Source: BCD1 sp942492125 (lineage in GTDB: Bacteria; Bacteroidota; Bacteroidia; Chitinophagales; Saprospiraceae). Taken from it: 64,000 nucleotides of DNA. This document shows positions 9,781 to 19,276 of this stretch, one piece after another. Under the pieces are notes generated by a model. That model was not told the origin of the DNA, made no database searches, and worked only from the letters and a program-made list of their open reading frames with translations. Positions within the stretch are counted from its first letter, which is position 1; every line of letters begins with the position of its first letter. A program made the position numbers and the translations under genes. The stretch is from contig CALODM010000029.1 of NCBI GenBank assembly GCA_942492125.1, positions 101,079 to 165,078 on the forward strand. The letters are read 5' to 3'.

Positions 9781-10353
9781 ACTGAAGGACGGGCAAATGA
9801 AAAACCTGTCCTGGCATCAACGGAGGATGCAGGCGTCCAGCTGCCTAAACTCTGGGGCTGTTCGGTAATGTGGGATTTAAAAGATGGCCTGTTCATACCT
9901 GAAACCAAAACGCAAGGGGTGTTTAAAGTGAGAGTCGTTTACGGACCCGATACTTTCAGGCAACAAATTGTCCCTTATACGCCCAGGGCAGTTACTTCCC
10001 TGAAACTGGTTTACGCAGACCATATGGATTATTCGCACAAATACGCAGACCGAACAGAAATAGATAACCTGTATGCTATGCGGCAGTCTTGCGATGATGT
10101 ATTAATGGTGAAAAACGGCCTGATCACAGATACCTCTTATGCCAATGTGGTGCTTTTTGATGGGGAGCACTGGTTTACGCCTAAATATCCCATATTGGCA
10201 GGTACACAAAGGGAACAATTACTTTTTAAGGGAATTATCCGGGAGGCGGACATTCGCCCCGGAGATCTCGAAGATTTCTCTGAGATCAGGATAATAAATG
10301 CAATGCTTGAGTTTGACGATGCTCCTTCATTTCCTGTTGCCCGTATATTTTAA
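9746..10353 (+). pseudogene. pabC: aminodeoxychorismate lyase (PabC-like), frameshifted
   Basis: Two consecutive frames together make one class IV aminotransferase-fold PabC protein of about 202 aa, which releases p-aminobenzoate from aminodeoxychorismate. The first frame starts at 9746 (MNKELLLLETIKLKDGQMKN, then WHQRRMQAS) and stops at 9866-9868. The second, in the frame one base back, contains WDLKDGLF, FKVRVVYGPDTFRQQ, SYANVVLFDGEHWFTP and GTQREQLL. Homologues continue from the HxxRM segment directly into an LFG/LWG segment, so one base is missing around 9836-9850. Overlap with pabB supports a real functional gene. A sequencing error is more likely than gene loss, because both halves remain well conserved. 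Confidence 0.75.
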
Positions 10354-10497
10354 ATATTGAAGTACCGTTTATGGTGTGTTATTGTACTTTTCGGGGTAAA
10401 AATATACCCTAAAATAAATAACGTGATATTTGCGGTGAAGAATGTTTGTCAGGCGGGAACGGAAGAGTACCTTTGTAAGGTTGTTTTAGGGCAAAAA

Positions 10498-10528
10498 AAA
10501 AAGCCGTACCTCCTCCGCACGGCTTTTT
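10498..10528 (+). terminator. bidirectional rho-independent terminator
   Basis: A-tract plus GCCGT (10503-10507) pairs with ACGGC (10519-10523) plus a T-tract, so the stem extends to about ten pairs around an 11-base loop. It ends the pabB-pabC transcript and would also act in the reverse direction. Confidence 0.8.
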
Positions 10529-10690
10529 ATATAATCCCATGAACATATCCAAACTAAATCATAATCTTATAAAAAATATTTCCTAATTTTTAATTAGTGA
10601 AATATTTGAATTAAATTCGCATTTAAACTTTTTAACAAATTGTAATTTAAACTTTGACGACCATAATCCCATGGCGCGACCTAATTTAAG

Positions 10691-10718
10691 AGGCGGAATT
10701 TATTCCGCCTTTCTTTTT
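10691..10718 (+). terminator. rho-independent terminator without an upstream gene
   Basis: AGGCGGAA (10691-10698) and TTCCGCCT (10703-10710) form a perfect eight-pair stem with a four-base loop, followed by TTCTTTTTTT. There is no open reading frame between it and the previous terminator, about 160 bases upstream, so it may end a small non-coding transcript. Confidence 0.75.
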
Positions 10719-11185
10719 TTAGCGAATTTATATTTTGATGTTGGGATCAAAAGAGTGAGTAATTCGTTCCGAGTTGCCCCGGAACGACTTACCACCAAAC
10801 AAGTTATAATCCCATGAACATATTTCAAATTTAGGAACTGATGCTTTTATCAGTTTATCAATTTTCTCTCTTCCTCTTTTCTTATCCGCTTTTGATGATA
10901 CAAATATGTAGCGATATTCACAGGCTGACAAAGACAAAAATTTGCCGTTGTGAAATAATTTTATTCTATTTTCAATTTGTTTTTTTTATTTAAAGTATTG
11001 ATTTTCAATTTTTTGTGTTTTACTTTATTGTCTAAAATGTGAAAAATAAATATCATTTTAAGGTGTTTTTTTGTGAAAAAAAAGTTGAAAAAAAATAAAA
11101 AAAGAGGTTGCATCTTCAAAAAAGGTAGTTTTACGACCTGAAAAAAAGGATGAAATGTTTACCTTTTCAGGGAAAAATAAAGGAA

Positions 11186-12019
11186 ATGAGTGAAAATGCG
11201 CCCAGAGATAATAACGGGATAAAGGAAAAATTGCACGAAATAATCTTTGAAGCGGATACACCGGCTGGTAAAGCCTTTGATGTTTCCCTCCTGATTTTCA
11301 TTTCTATGAGTGTGGTTGTGGTGATGCTGGAGAGCGTGCTGCCCTTGCAGGAAAAGTATGGATTCGTATTTGATGTATTGGAATGGGTATTTACCATTGT
11401 TTTTACTATAGAATATATTTTGAGGTTGTATGCTGTTTACAAGCCACTCAAATATGCGATCAGTTTTTTCGGAATAGTGGATCTCTTCTCAATATTGCCT
11501 ACCTACATCAGCTTGATTTTGGTTGGATCAGAATATTTCCTGATCATTCGGGTTTTACGATTGCTAAGGGTATTCAGGATTTTCAAGCTGGGGCATTTCA
11601 TTAAAGAAGGAGCCCTGTTGATCAAAGCACTCAAAGCCAGCGGAGCAAGAATTACAGTCTTTTTAACTTTCGTAATATTATTGACCATAATCATAGGCTC
11701 CATGATGTATCTGATAGAAGGAGGAGCGGATAGTGGCTTTACGAGTATCCCCAGGGCGATTTATTGGGCCATTGTTACGCTAACCACCGTAGGATATGGA
11801 GATATTACTCCGGTGACTGCCATCGGTCAGTTCTTTTCAGCAGCGGTCATGATTCTGGGTTATGCCATTATTGCTGTGCCAACAGGTATTGTTACGGCAG
11901 AGATTATCAAAGAGGGGAGAAGTGCTACCAATACCCAGGCCTGTCGGTTCTGTGGCTCGGAAGGGCATGATGATAATGCTGTTTTTTGTAAATCCTGTGG
12001 TGCAAGACTTAACCGGTAA
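11186..12019 (+). CDS. voltage-gated potassium channel with C-terminal zinc ribbon
   Basis: The protein has six transmembrane segments. S4 carries arginines spaced every three residues (RVLRLLRVFRIFKLGHF, about 122-138), and the pore helix ends in the K+ selectivity filter TVGYGD at about 201-206, placing it in the Kv/KvAP-like family. After S6 (AVMILGYAIIAVPTGIVTAEI) the tail contains two Cys pairs, CRFCG and FCKSCG, that form a small zinc ribbon in the cytoplasm. I chose the ATG at 11186, behind AAAGGA, giving 277 aa. An in-frame ATG at 11150 adds 12 residues and cannot be excluded. It is monocistronic, followed by convergent genes. Confidence 0.9.
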   Translation: MSENAPRDNNGIKEKLHEIIFEADTPAGKAFDVSLLIFISMSVVVVMLESVLPLQEKYGFVFDVLEWVFTIVFTIEYILRLYAVYKPLKYAISFFGIVDLFSILPTYISLILVGSEYFLIIRVLRLLRVFRIFKLGHFIKEGALLIKALKASGARITVFLTFVILLTIIIGSMMYLIEGGADSGFTSIPRAIYWAIVTLTTVGYGDITPVTAIGQFFSAAVMILGYAIIAVPTGIVTAEIIKEGRSATNTQACRFCGSEGHDDNAVFCKSCGARLNR

Positions 12020-12081
12020 GGTAGGAGTACCGGTCTTCAGGCTTAGGTTGAAATGCCATCAATACATGTTTACCTATGACA

Positions 12082-12501
12082 TCAGGCTCCCGGAACCCTG
12101 GAGGTGGCAAAAAGCCTTTTTATACTGTATTTGCCGCTCCCATGCGCCAAAACGATCAATAAACCTCCAGTGAGGGCCAGGTTTTTCATGAACTGAATCG
12201 ATTCTTCCCTTACGAGTTCTGCCGGATCATTCCAGAAAGAATGCACGATAAAAGTTGCGGGAACCCAATAGAGCATCAACAAAAGGGCTCCAAAAGAAGA
12301 GCGATAACCAATCAGCACCAAAGTGCCACCCAAAATCAATAAGAATATGGTTCCTGATAAAAGCAAATCCTGACGCCAAAGGACGCCGTAACTTGTCATT
12401 AGTTCTTTGGTCTCTTTAAAGTGGCCGATGGAATCGTAAGCTTCAAATAAAAACATGAAAGCCAAAAATACACGTCCTATTAAATCTGCTATGTCCTTCA
12501 T
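12082..12501 (-). CDS. DoxX family membrane protein
   Basis: This 139-aa protein has four predicted transmembrane helices and the DoxX pattern: an N-terminal helix with GRVFLAFMFLFEA, a conserved small-residue helix LLLSGTIFLLILGGTLVLIGY, then ALLLMLYWVPATFIVHSFW and a final helix NLALTGGLLIVLAHGSG. DoxX-like proteins are small integral membrane proteins linked to redox or thiosulfate metabolism in some organisms, but for most members, including this one, the substrate is unknown. Its 3' end faces the potassium channel gene, and the MOSC-domain gene on the same strand ends 88 bases upstream of its start. The two may be cotranscribed. Confidence 0.85.
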   Translation of the reverse strand: MKDIADLIGRVFLAFMFLFEAYDSIGHFKETKELMTSYGVLWRQDLLLSGTIFLLILGGTLVLIGYRSSFGALLLMLYWVPATFIVHSFWNDPAELVREESIQFMKNLALTGGLLIVLAHGSGKYSIKRLFATSRVPGA

Positions 12502-12589
12502 TATCGTGGTTATTATTGATTAGGAAGCATGAAAAGTAAATCATTCTCAGGCAAAAGTCCTGTTTAACTTGCGAAAACAAAATTCAATA

Positions 12590-13057
12590 TCAGCGGAGCC
12601 GGACCTCATCCCCCAGACTTATTTTTCCGCCCTTGATTACCCGTGTTGTAATGCCGCCATGCCCGCGCATGGCATTATATCCTCCTGCGCCAAGGTTTTC
12701 TTCCATCCTTGAACATGGATGACATTTGCCGGTCATTTCAAGAATAACTTCACCAATCTGGAATTGACGTTCTGAAAATGCCAGAAGGTTAATGCCCGAA
12801 ACAACAATATTCCTGCGCAGTTCTCCTGGCTCCACTTTTTTCTTTCCCATAACCTTGGCAACCAGATCGATGTGTTCGGACTGAATGAGTGTTACTTGTC
12901 TTTTTTTACTTTCTCCATTATAGTGGTCACCTATAATTCCTGCTTCAAGGGAAACCTCAACGGTTTGTTGCTCTTCAAGTGGCTGCCGTTTTCCTGGTCT
13001 AACACCGATCCAGTCGACCCGGCCGGTCTGTGGCATGGTATCAAATAATTCCTGCAT
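12590..13057 (-). CDS. MOSC domain-containing protein
   Basis: This 155-aa single-domain protein matches the MOSC (molybdenum cofactor sulfurase C-terminal) fold: an N-terminal strand WIGVRPGKR, then GIIGDHY, QVTLIQSEHI, the core RRNIVVSGINLLAF, and the conserved cysteine region MTGKCHPCSRMEENLG, ending in GGKISLGDEV. The conserved Cys in this region is thought to carry sulfur or bind Moco-type ligands. Stand-alone bacterial MOSC proteins of this size (YiiM-like) act in detoxification of N-hydroxylated compounds or in Moco handling, but the partner is not indicated by its neighbour, a DoxX protein. Confidence 0.85.
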   Translation of the reverse strand: MQELFDTMPQTGRVDWIGVRPGKRQPLEEQQTVEVSLEAGIIGDHYNGESKKRQVTLIQSEHIDLVAKVMGKKKVEPGELRRNIVVSGINLLAFSERQFQIGEVILEMTGKCHPCSRMEENLGAGGYNAMRGHGGITTRVIKGGKISLGDEVRLR

Positions 13058-13394
13058 TGGTTGTTTTTTTAGTAATTGGTAACAAAAGGGAATGAATTTA
13101 ATCCGGATTTAAATCAACAATTAAACCATCCTCAAACCGTTTAGTCAAAGGTACAAATTTGCATTTAGAATTAATCAAAACTTGATTTAACTATGTTTTT
13201 TCAATCATTTAAAGCCATGCTATTTTTCGAAAAAATAGAATTGCTGAAAATCATCTGCCAGCAACCGGAGTGAATGCGACACCCCGGCAATGCCCGCTGC
13301 CGGAAGACTCCAGAAAACGGTATGTCTGGATGTTATTATAAAAAAGAAACACTTTCGTTCCGTTCGTCGGGCGGAAGACGTCTGCAATTTTTAA

Positions 13395-13418
13395 GAAGCC
13401 GTCCTTCGGGATGGCTTC
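13395..13418 (+). terminator. hairpin with UUCG tetraloop, possible terminator
   Basis: GAAGCCGTCC (13395-13404), loop TTCG, then GGATGGCTTC (13409-13418): ten pairs with one G-U. Flanking runs (TTTATTT after it, AATTTTT before it) are short, so it may terminate weakly in either direction or stabilise an RNA end. No gene directly feeds into it. Confidence 0.5.
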
Positions 13419-13743
13419 TTTATTTGGAGGAACTTTAGCCAAATTGTGAACATATCCAATAGAAAACCAGGTTTTCAGACCTCCTTCCTGCCATTTTTTA
13501 CCATATTCCTTGCACTTTCCCGAATTTAGTGTTATTTTGATGCTGTCTAACGATGTAGTTTCTGCATCATCTTCACATTGAAACACTTATAAATTTGCTT
13601 TTTTAGCATATTACCCTCATTCCTGTTGATTATTCAAGAAATGCAATATTACCGTGCATGGTTCAATATGCCTGTGATTTCCAATAAAAATGTTACGGTA
13701 TTTTTACAATAGAACTATTTACATACCTTTTTTCAAATTGTAT

Positions 13744-13776
13744 AAAGGCGGCCTTATGGGTCGCCTTTTATTTTTT
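13744..13776 (+). terminator. rho-independent terminator
   Basis: AAAGGCGGCC pairs with GGGTCGCCTTT across a short loop (about ten pairs with one G-U) and is followed by TATTTTTT. No ORF lies directly upstream on the plus strand, so it may end a short untranslated transcript from the 13600-13740 region. Confidence 0.7.
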
Positions 13777-13858
13777 GTGGTGCTCCGGAATATTGAAATA
13801 TTTTTTAATTTTAAGTGACGCTTTGACCGATAAGACAAATTATTTAAAAAATGTGGAA

Positions 13859-14881
13859 ATGAAGAAACTCAGATATTTAGGTATTTTCACTTTGCCTTTG
13901 ACAGTTGTTTTTGCTTTTAACAATACCGGGATCTGGGCTTTTGTGCCATTCATTGTATATTTTGGGTTGGTTCCCCTTGTTGAATTATTGATCAGACCTG
14001 ATAAATATAACCTTGCCGGACCGGAATTGGAAGCAGCCAAATCCGATCCGTTTTATGATTGGTTGTTATATCTTTCAGTCCCTGTTCAGGTAGGTATATT
14101 GGTTTATTTTCTTTTCGTTATTATAGATACCCCGACAGGAACGCCGGAATATATTGCACGTATTCATTCCATGGGATTGATGTGTGGCGTTTTTGGGATC
14201 AATATCGGACATGAATTAGGGCATAGATCCAAACGGTACGAACAATTTATGGGGGAAGTTTTATTGTTGACTTCTCTGGAAACCCACTTTCTTCCGTATC
14301 ATAATCGCGGGCATCATTATAATGTAGCTACTCCCGAAGATCCCGCCACAGCCAGGAAAGGGGAGTGGTTGTACTTTTTCTGGTTTCGGTCTCAAATAGG
14401 GAGTTATATACAGGCTTGGCAAATTGAGGCCAGGCGTCTGAAAAAAGAAAACCGGCACTGGCTTTCTTTTTCCAACCGCATGGTCAATTATACCATTGCT
14501 CAAATATTTCTGCTGGCCATGATCTTGCTGGCTTTTCAAACCAAAGGATTACTGGCCTTTGTTCATGCTTCCATTATAGGAATTCTGTTATTGGAAACAG
14601 TCAACTACATCGAACATTACGGTCTTCTCCGTAAGCGTAAGGAAAACGGCCGTTACGAACGCGTCCTGCCCAAACATTCCTGGAATTCCGACCATTTAAT
14701 CGGGCGATCATTATTGTTTGAATTGTCCAGACATTCAGATCATCATTATAAAGCCAGCAAACACTATCAAATCCTTGAGACCCTTCCTGAGAGTCCTCAA
14801 ATGCCTACCGGCTATCCGGGAATGATGGTATTGGCCATGATACCTCCTTTGTGGAGATGGGTGATGGATAAGCGAATATGA
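13859..14881 (+). CDS. alkB: AlkB-type alkane 1-monooxygenase
   Basis: This 340-aa integral-membrane di-iron hydroxylase carries all the histidine clusters of the AlkB/XylM family: HELGH at 118-122, HNRGHH at 148-153, NYIEHYG at 249-255 and HSDHH at 292-296, with six hydrophobic segments around them. AlkB converts medium-chain alkanes or alkyl groups to terminal alcohols, taking electrons from rubredoxin. No rubredoxin gene is next to it here. The open frame extends upstream to 13775, but that extension begins inside a terminator T-run, so I use the ATG at 13859. Genes for a GMC oxidoreductase, an alpha/beta hydrolase and an acyl-CoA ligase follow on the same strand, a plausible order for alkane to acyl-CoA. 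Confidence 0.88.
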   Translation: MKKLRYLGIFTLPLTVVFAFNNTGIWAFVPFIVYFGLVPLVELLIRPDKYNLAGPELEAAKSDPFYDWLLYLSVPVQVGILVYFLFVIIDTPTGTPEYIARIHSMGLMCGVFGINIGHELGHRSKRYEQFMGEVLLLTSLETHFLPYHNRGHHYNVATPEDPATARKGEWLYFFWFRSQIGSYIQAWQIEARRLKKENRHWLSFSNRMVNYTIAQIFLLAMILLAFQTKGLLAFVHASIIGILLLETVNYIEHYGLLRKRKENGRYERVLPKHSWNSDHLIGRSLLFELSRHSDHHYKASKHYQILETLPESPQMPTGYPGMMVLAMIPPLWRWVMDKRI

Positions 14882-14961
14882 TGTCGAATGGAGCTAATAA
14901 TAAAATAAGTTATTGTAATAATTGTTGGTTGTAACCTATCATTCATCCTGGAAAGAAATAC

Positions 14962-16519
14962 ATGCATCTAAAAGAAAAATACGACTATATCATCATTGGC
15001 TCCGGTTTTGGAGGTTCTGTTTCCGCCTTGCGGCTGGCTGAAAAAGGGAATAGTGTTCTGGTTATCGAAAAAGGTAAAAAATACGAATCCAAAGATTTCG
15101 CCAAAACGAACTGGAATCTCAGGAAGTGGATTTGGTTGCCCGGGTTAAAATTATTTGGCATTCAAAAGCTGAGTTTTTTTTCGGCATATCTCTATCCTTA
15201 GCGGCGTTGGTGTTGGCGGGGGATCGCTGGTATATGCCAATACATTACCCAAACCGAAAAAAGCTTTTTACCATCACGGCTCCTGGGCCAAATTGGCTGA
15301 TTGGGAAAAGGAGCTGGAACCCTTTTATGATCTGGCCTGGAAAATGCTTGGTGCTGATACCAACCCGAACCTGACAGCCAGCGACCTGGCCTTGAAAACC
15401 CTTGCGAAAGAAATTGGTAAAGAGCATGCTTTTCAACCTGCCAAAGTAGCCGTTTTTTTTGGGGAACCGGGCAAGGAGCTTCCCGATCCTTTTTTTGAAG
15501 GCAAAGGTCCCGACCGGAAAGGCTGTATCCATTGCGGGGCCTGCATGACCGGCTGCAGACACAATGCCAAAAACACCCTGGACAAGAATTACCTGTACCT
15601 GGCTCAACAACTCGGTGTAGATATACTTCCCGAAAATGAGGTTGTTGATGTCAGGCCTTTAAATGAAACAGGGAGTGCCGGATATGAAATCGTTTTTAAG
15701 CAATCCACGAAATGGTTCGCCCGAAGGAAAAGCCTGCAATGTAAAGGCGTCATTTTTGCTGCCGGGGTTTTGGGTACCCTGCCCTTATTGCTCCAATTGA
15801 AAGAAAAATCCCTGCCAAATTTAAGTCCCAGGGTAGGCGATATGATCCGGTCTAACAATGAATCCCTGATCATGAGTGTTTCCACCGATAAAGAGAAAAT
15901 TATGTCCGAGGGCATTGCCATCGGTTCTATCATGGAGGTAGATGAGGATTCCCACCTGGAACCGGTCCGGTATGGCCAAGGTTCAGGGTTCTGGCGGTTG
16001 GTCATGATGCCCATGGTTAGTGAACCTGATTTTTTTAAACGTATTGGAAAGTTGATCTTAATGCCTTTTACCGCACCCTTACAATGGCTGAGGGTTTATT
16101 TTACGAGCAATTTCAGTGACAGAACCGCTGTTTTACTGTTCATGCAGCACATAGACAGTACCCTCAAGTTTCGCAAAGGATTATTCCGTATGAAAACTCA
16201 GGTTGAGGCAGGAAAGGCTCCTACGGCTTTTATTCCGGCAGCAGCCGATATGGCAAAAAGGTATGCCCGGATCATTAAAGCCAAACCTACGGTAATGTTT
16301 ACGGAGGTTTTGAGCGGTATTCCTTCCACAGCCCATATTCTTGGTGGAGCAGTTATGGCGGAAGATGCCTCAAAAGGGGTGATTGACAAAAACAACCGTG
16401 TCTTTGGCTATGATAATATGTATGTTTTTGACGGATCTGTTATTTCTGCCAATCCTGGTGTCAATCCTTCCCTGACAATAACGGCTATCACCGAACGGGG
16501 TATGAGTTTGATAGCGTAA
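14962..16519 (+). pseudogene. GMC-type oxidoreductase, frameshifted in a T8 run
   Basis: The first frame (from 14962) has the FAD-binding N-terminus YDYIIIGSGFGGSVSALRLAE. The second (to 16519) carries the remainder, ending with the GMC C-terminal signature VFDGSVISANPGVNPSLTITAITERG. They join if one T is removed from the eight-T run at 15174-15181: the restored reading gives GVGVGGGSLVYANTLPKPKKAFY, a conserved GMC segment, and a protein of about 518 aa. The motif CIHCGACMTGC near residue 190 is ferredoxin-like and typical of cholesterol-oxidase-like GMC members. The enzyme should oxidise an alcohol, perhaps the AlkB product; steroid substrates are an alternative. A homopolymer sequencing error is the likely cause. 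Confidence 0.8.
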
Positions 16520-16621
16520 TGGTTTTTCCGTTGTTAACTTTTAATTTTATTGCTTCCCTCGTGGTTGTTTCGTGTCCCTTGCCGTTAAATTATTTGGATA
16601 TTTTAAATCTTTCTTGCACAC

Positions 16622-17442
16622 ATGAATTCGAAATTGATTCAGGAAGATTTTTTTACAGAGATAGTTTCAGACCGTCTGAATTGTCGTTGGATAAAACATT
16701 CGGAAACGGTAAAAAAACCTATCATTATCTTTTTACATGAAGGCCTTGGATCCATTCCGCAATGGAAGGATTTTCCTGAAATAGTAGCTCTGAAAACAGG
16801 CCTGGATGTGTTGCTGTACGAGCGAACAGGTTTCGGTAAATCGTCTCCGCTAAGGGAAAAACGGGGCCTTGATTACCTGCACACTGAAGCCCAACAGCTG
16901 GCTCGTCTGATCTTTCAGTTGAAAATCACGGATTACCTTTTGCTTGGGCATAGTGAAGGGGGAGTATTGCCTTGATTCATGCTGCTGAAAATCCGACAGG
17001 ATTGAGACGTATTATTACCCTTTCAGCCAATGTTTTTCACGAACCAGGTATAACAAAAGGAATTTTGGTTGTCCAACAAAAATTTCGTGAAGATAATTCA
17101 AATATGCGTAATGCTTTGCAAAGGTTTCATGAAAACCCAGTTGACGAAATATTTTATGCCTGGAGTGGTGTATGGACGGCTAAAATGTTTGAAGAATTTA
17201 ACATAAAAGACTCGCTTAATAGGGTGAAAATTCCTATATTAGCCATGCACGGCAAAGAGGATGAATTTACTTCTTTAGAGCAGGTTTTTGGTCTCGAAAA
17301 AGCAGTAGATGGTCCAGTTGAAATAGTAGTGTTAGATGATTGTGGACACCATCCTCACTTAAGTCAACAGATAAAAGTACTTGGATATATTGTACAATTT
17401 TTAAATGATGCGACACCTTCCCGTAAGTTAAAACCGGAATGA
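16622..17442 (+). pseudogene. alpha/beta hydrolase, frameshifted
   Basis: Two frames combine into one hydrolase of about 273 aa. The first (16622-16975) has the oxyanion strand IIFLHEGLGS, YERTGFGKS and the nucleophile elbow GHSEGG at 109-114, and stops just after it. The second frame, one base back, continues with IHAAENPTGLRRIITLSANVF, the acid strand ILAMHGKEDEF and the catalytic His in DDCGHHPH. Homologues read GHSEGG-V-x-A-L-I-H, restored by adding one G before CCTTGATT near 16968. The catalytic triad Ser, Asp, His is therefore complete. The substrate is unknown; its place between a GMC oxidoreductase and an acyl-CoA ligase suggests an ester or lipid-derived compound. Single-base loss by sequencing error is more likely than decay. 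Confidence 0.75.
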
Positions 17443-17518
17443 ATTCGCATTGATTCCGATGCAGTCCTAACCAAGAATCGGGTGTCACATCTGAAAATAA
17501 AACCAAAATTTCGCGCTG

Positions 17519-19216
17519 ATGCAAAAAAAACTAAGTTATGCAGCAGGTGCTACCACCGTGCCTCTTCTCGAACTAACAATTGGCGATCTTTTTGATCAAA
17601 TTACGGAAAAATACGGAGATAACGAGGCACTTATTGTCGCTCACCAGAATGTGAAGTGGTCCTATAAGGATTTGAAAAAACGGGTAGATGCCTGTGCTAA
17701 AGCCCTTCTGGCCCAGGGCATAGAAAAGGGCGATCGGGTGGGAATCTGGGCTCAGAACCGTGCGGAATGGACCGTAGTGCAATACGCAACGGCTAAAATT
17801 GGTGCCATCCTTGTCAATATTAATCCCAGCTATCGGTTGCATGAATTAAAATATGCACTCAATCAATCCGGCTGTAAATTGGTTTTTGCAGCACATGAGT
17901 TCAAATATTCCCTGTACACGAAAATGTTGTACGAACTGCTTCCTGAATTGAATCATTGTTTGCCGGGAGAGCTGAAAGCCCAGGAAGTTCCGCAGTTAAA
18001 AACCATTATCTCCCTCGATAATTCTGCCAAACCGGGGATGTTCACCTGGTTTGAATTCCGGGAAAAGGGGAAAAATATTGATGATGCCATGCTTGCCCAA
18101 AGGCAGGCCTCTTTGCACTTTAAAGACCCCATCAACATTCAATACACCAGCGGAACCACCGGTTTCCCGAAAGGTGCCACCCTGAGTCATTATAATATCA
18201 TCAATAACGGATTCTTTGTTACGGAATCCCTTCAATTGACCCACCAGGACAAATTGATCGTTCCTGTGCCTTTATACCATTGTTTTGGCATGGTATTGGG
18301 GAACCTGGGGGCCATGACTCACGGAGCCACCGTTATTTACGCAAGTGAGGGCTTTGACCCCAAAGCGATACTGGAAATGGCTGACCGGGAAAAAGCGACC
18401 ATTCTTTACGGTGTACCTACCATGTTCTTTGCCGAGCTTGATTTGCCTGAAGTGGAACAATTTGATCTGACCAGTTTACGCGGAGGTATCATGGCCGGAG
18501 CCCTTTGTCCGCCGGAATTGATGAAAAAAGTACAGTCGGTCATGACCATGACGGATATGCAAATTGCCTACGGCATGACGGAAACAAGCCCGGTGAGCAC
18601 GCAGACCCAGACCCATACACCATTTGATAAACGGGTAAGCACCGTCGGGCAGGTACATCCACATGTGGAAATTAAAATCGTTGATCCTGATAAAGGAGAA
18701 ATTGTTGCAATAGGAGAAAAAGGAGAATTGTGCACCCGTGGGTATAGTGTCATGATTGGATATTGGAATGATGAGCAAAAAACACGAGAATCTATTGACG
18801 CGGATGGTTGGATGCACTCCGGAGATCTCGCCACAATGGATGAAGAAGGTTATGTCAATATCGTCGGCCGCATCAAAGATATGATCATCCGGGGTGGGGA
18901 AAATATTTATCCTAAGGAAATTGAAGAATTCCTCTATCAGCATCCCAAGGTTAGTGAAGTTCAGGTTATCGGGGTGCCGAGTGAAAAGTTTGGAGAAGAA
19001 GTGATGGCCTGGATTAAACCTAAAAACGGAAATCAACTGACTGAGCAGGAGATCAGGGATTATTGCAAGGGAAAAATTGCTCATTATAAAATCCCTCAGT
19101 TTTATAAATTTACTTCAGAGTTTCCGATGACAGTGACCGGAAAGATCCGCAAAGTGGATATGCGAAAGATCAGTATAAAAGAACTGGGTATTGAAATGGA
19201 GGATGTACTGGGGTGA
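17519..19216 (+). CDS. fatty acyl-CoA ligase (AMP-forming)
   Basis: This 565-aa enzyme of the ANL superfamily activates a carboxylic acid with ATP and CoA. It contains the P-loop-like YTSGTTGFPKG at 209-219, the aromatic/acid A5 region AYGMTETSP, the hinge motif WMHSGDLATMDEEGYVNIVGRIKDMIIRGGENIYP and the C-terminal catalytic Lys in MTVTGKIRK. The sequence pattern (VPLLELTIGDLFDQ at the start, GENIYPKEIEEFL) matches medium/long-chain fatty acyl-CoA synthetases of the FadD/AlkK type rather than acetyl-CoA synthetase. It ends the run AlkB, GMC oxidoreductase, hydrolase, acyl-CoA ligase, which fits alkane or fatty alcohol use. Confidence 0.85.
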   Translation: MQKKLSYAAGATTVPLLELTIGDLFDQITEKYGDNEALIVAHQNVKWSYKDLKKRVDACAKALLAQGIEKGDRVGIWAQNRAEWTVVQYATAKIGAILVNINPSYRLHELKYALNQSGCKLVFAAHEFKYSLYTKMLYELLPELNHCLPGELKAQEVPQLKTIISLDNSAKPGMFTWFEFREKGKNIDDAMLAQRQASLHFKDPINIQYTSGTTGFPKGATLSHYNIINNGFFVTESLQLTHQDKLIVPVPLYHCFGMVLGNLGAMTHGATVIYASEGFDPKAILEMADREKATILYGVPTMFFAELDLPEVEQFDLTSLRGGIMAGALCPPELMKKVQSVMTMTDMQIAYGMTETSPVSTQTQTHTPFDKRVSTVGQVHPHVEIKIVDPDKGEIVAIGEKGELCTRGYSVMIGYWNDEQKTRESIDADGWMHSGDLATMDEEGYVNIVGRIKDMIIRGGENIYPKEIEEFLYQHPKVSEVQVIGVPSEKFGEEVMAWIKPKNGNQLTEQEIRDYCKGKIAHYKIPQFYKFTSEFPMTVTGKIRKVDMRKISIKELGIEMEDVLG

Positions 19217-19276
19217 AATTATCCCGGGGTCTAGCTTTTCAGGGCGGCTGCCTTGTCGAAGGAAAGTTTTTTTGAC

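Larger units (their letters stand above)
10354..11185. other. long intergenic region with two terminators and a possible small transcript
   Basis: About 830 bases with no convincing protein gene. It contains two strong intrinsic terminators (10498-10528 and 10691-10718). The string ATAATCCCATG occurs three times, near 10533, 10663 and 10806, twice followed by AACATAT. The last 250 bases before the potassium channel gene are extremely AT-rich with A and T runs. A 69-codon frame on the minus strand (10728-10937) has no recognisable features. Confidence 0.4.
13058..13858. other. intergenic region with hairpins, no convincing gene
   Basis: About 800 bases. A 111-codon frame on the minus strand (13251-13586) is not supported: it resembles no family I know and runs straight through a ten-pair hairpin. 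Two hairpins are listed separately (13395-13418 and 13744-13776). The second ends in a T-run inside the 5' extension of the AlkB frame, so AlkB must begin downstream of it. Confidence 0.4.

Noticed and set aside
10357..10542. 61-codon plus-strand frame after pabC
   Set aside because: It starts with TTG and runs through the pabC terminator, so it is not a gene.
10728..10937. 69-codon minus-strand frame
   Set aside because: No homology that I recognise, no clear ribosome-binding site, and located in an AT-rich stretch rich in short repeats.
13251..13586. 111-codon minus-strand frame
   Set aside because: No recognisable family or start context, and it contains a ten-pair UUCG hairpin; likely non-coding.
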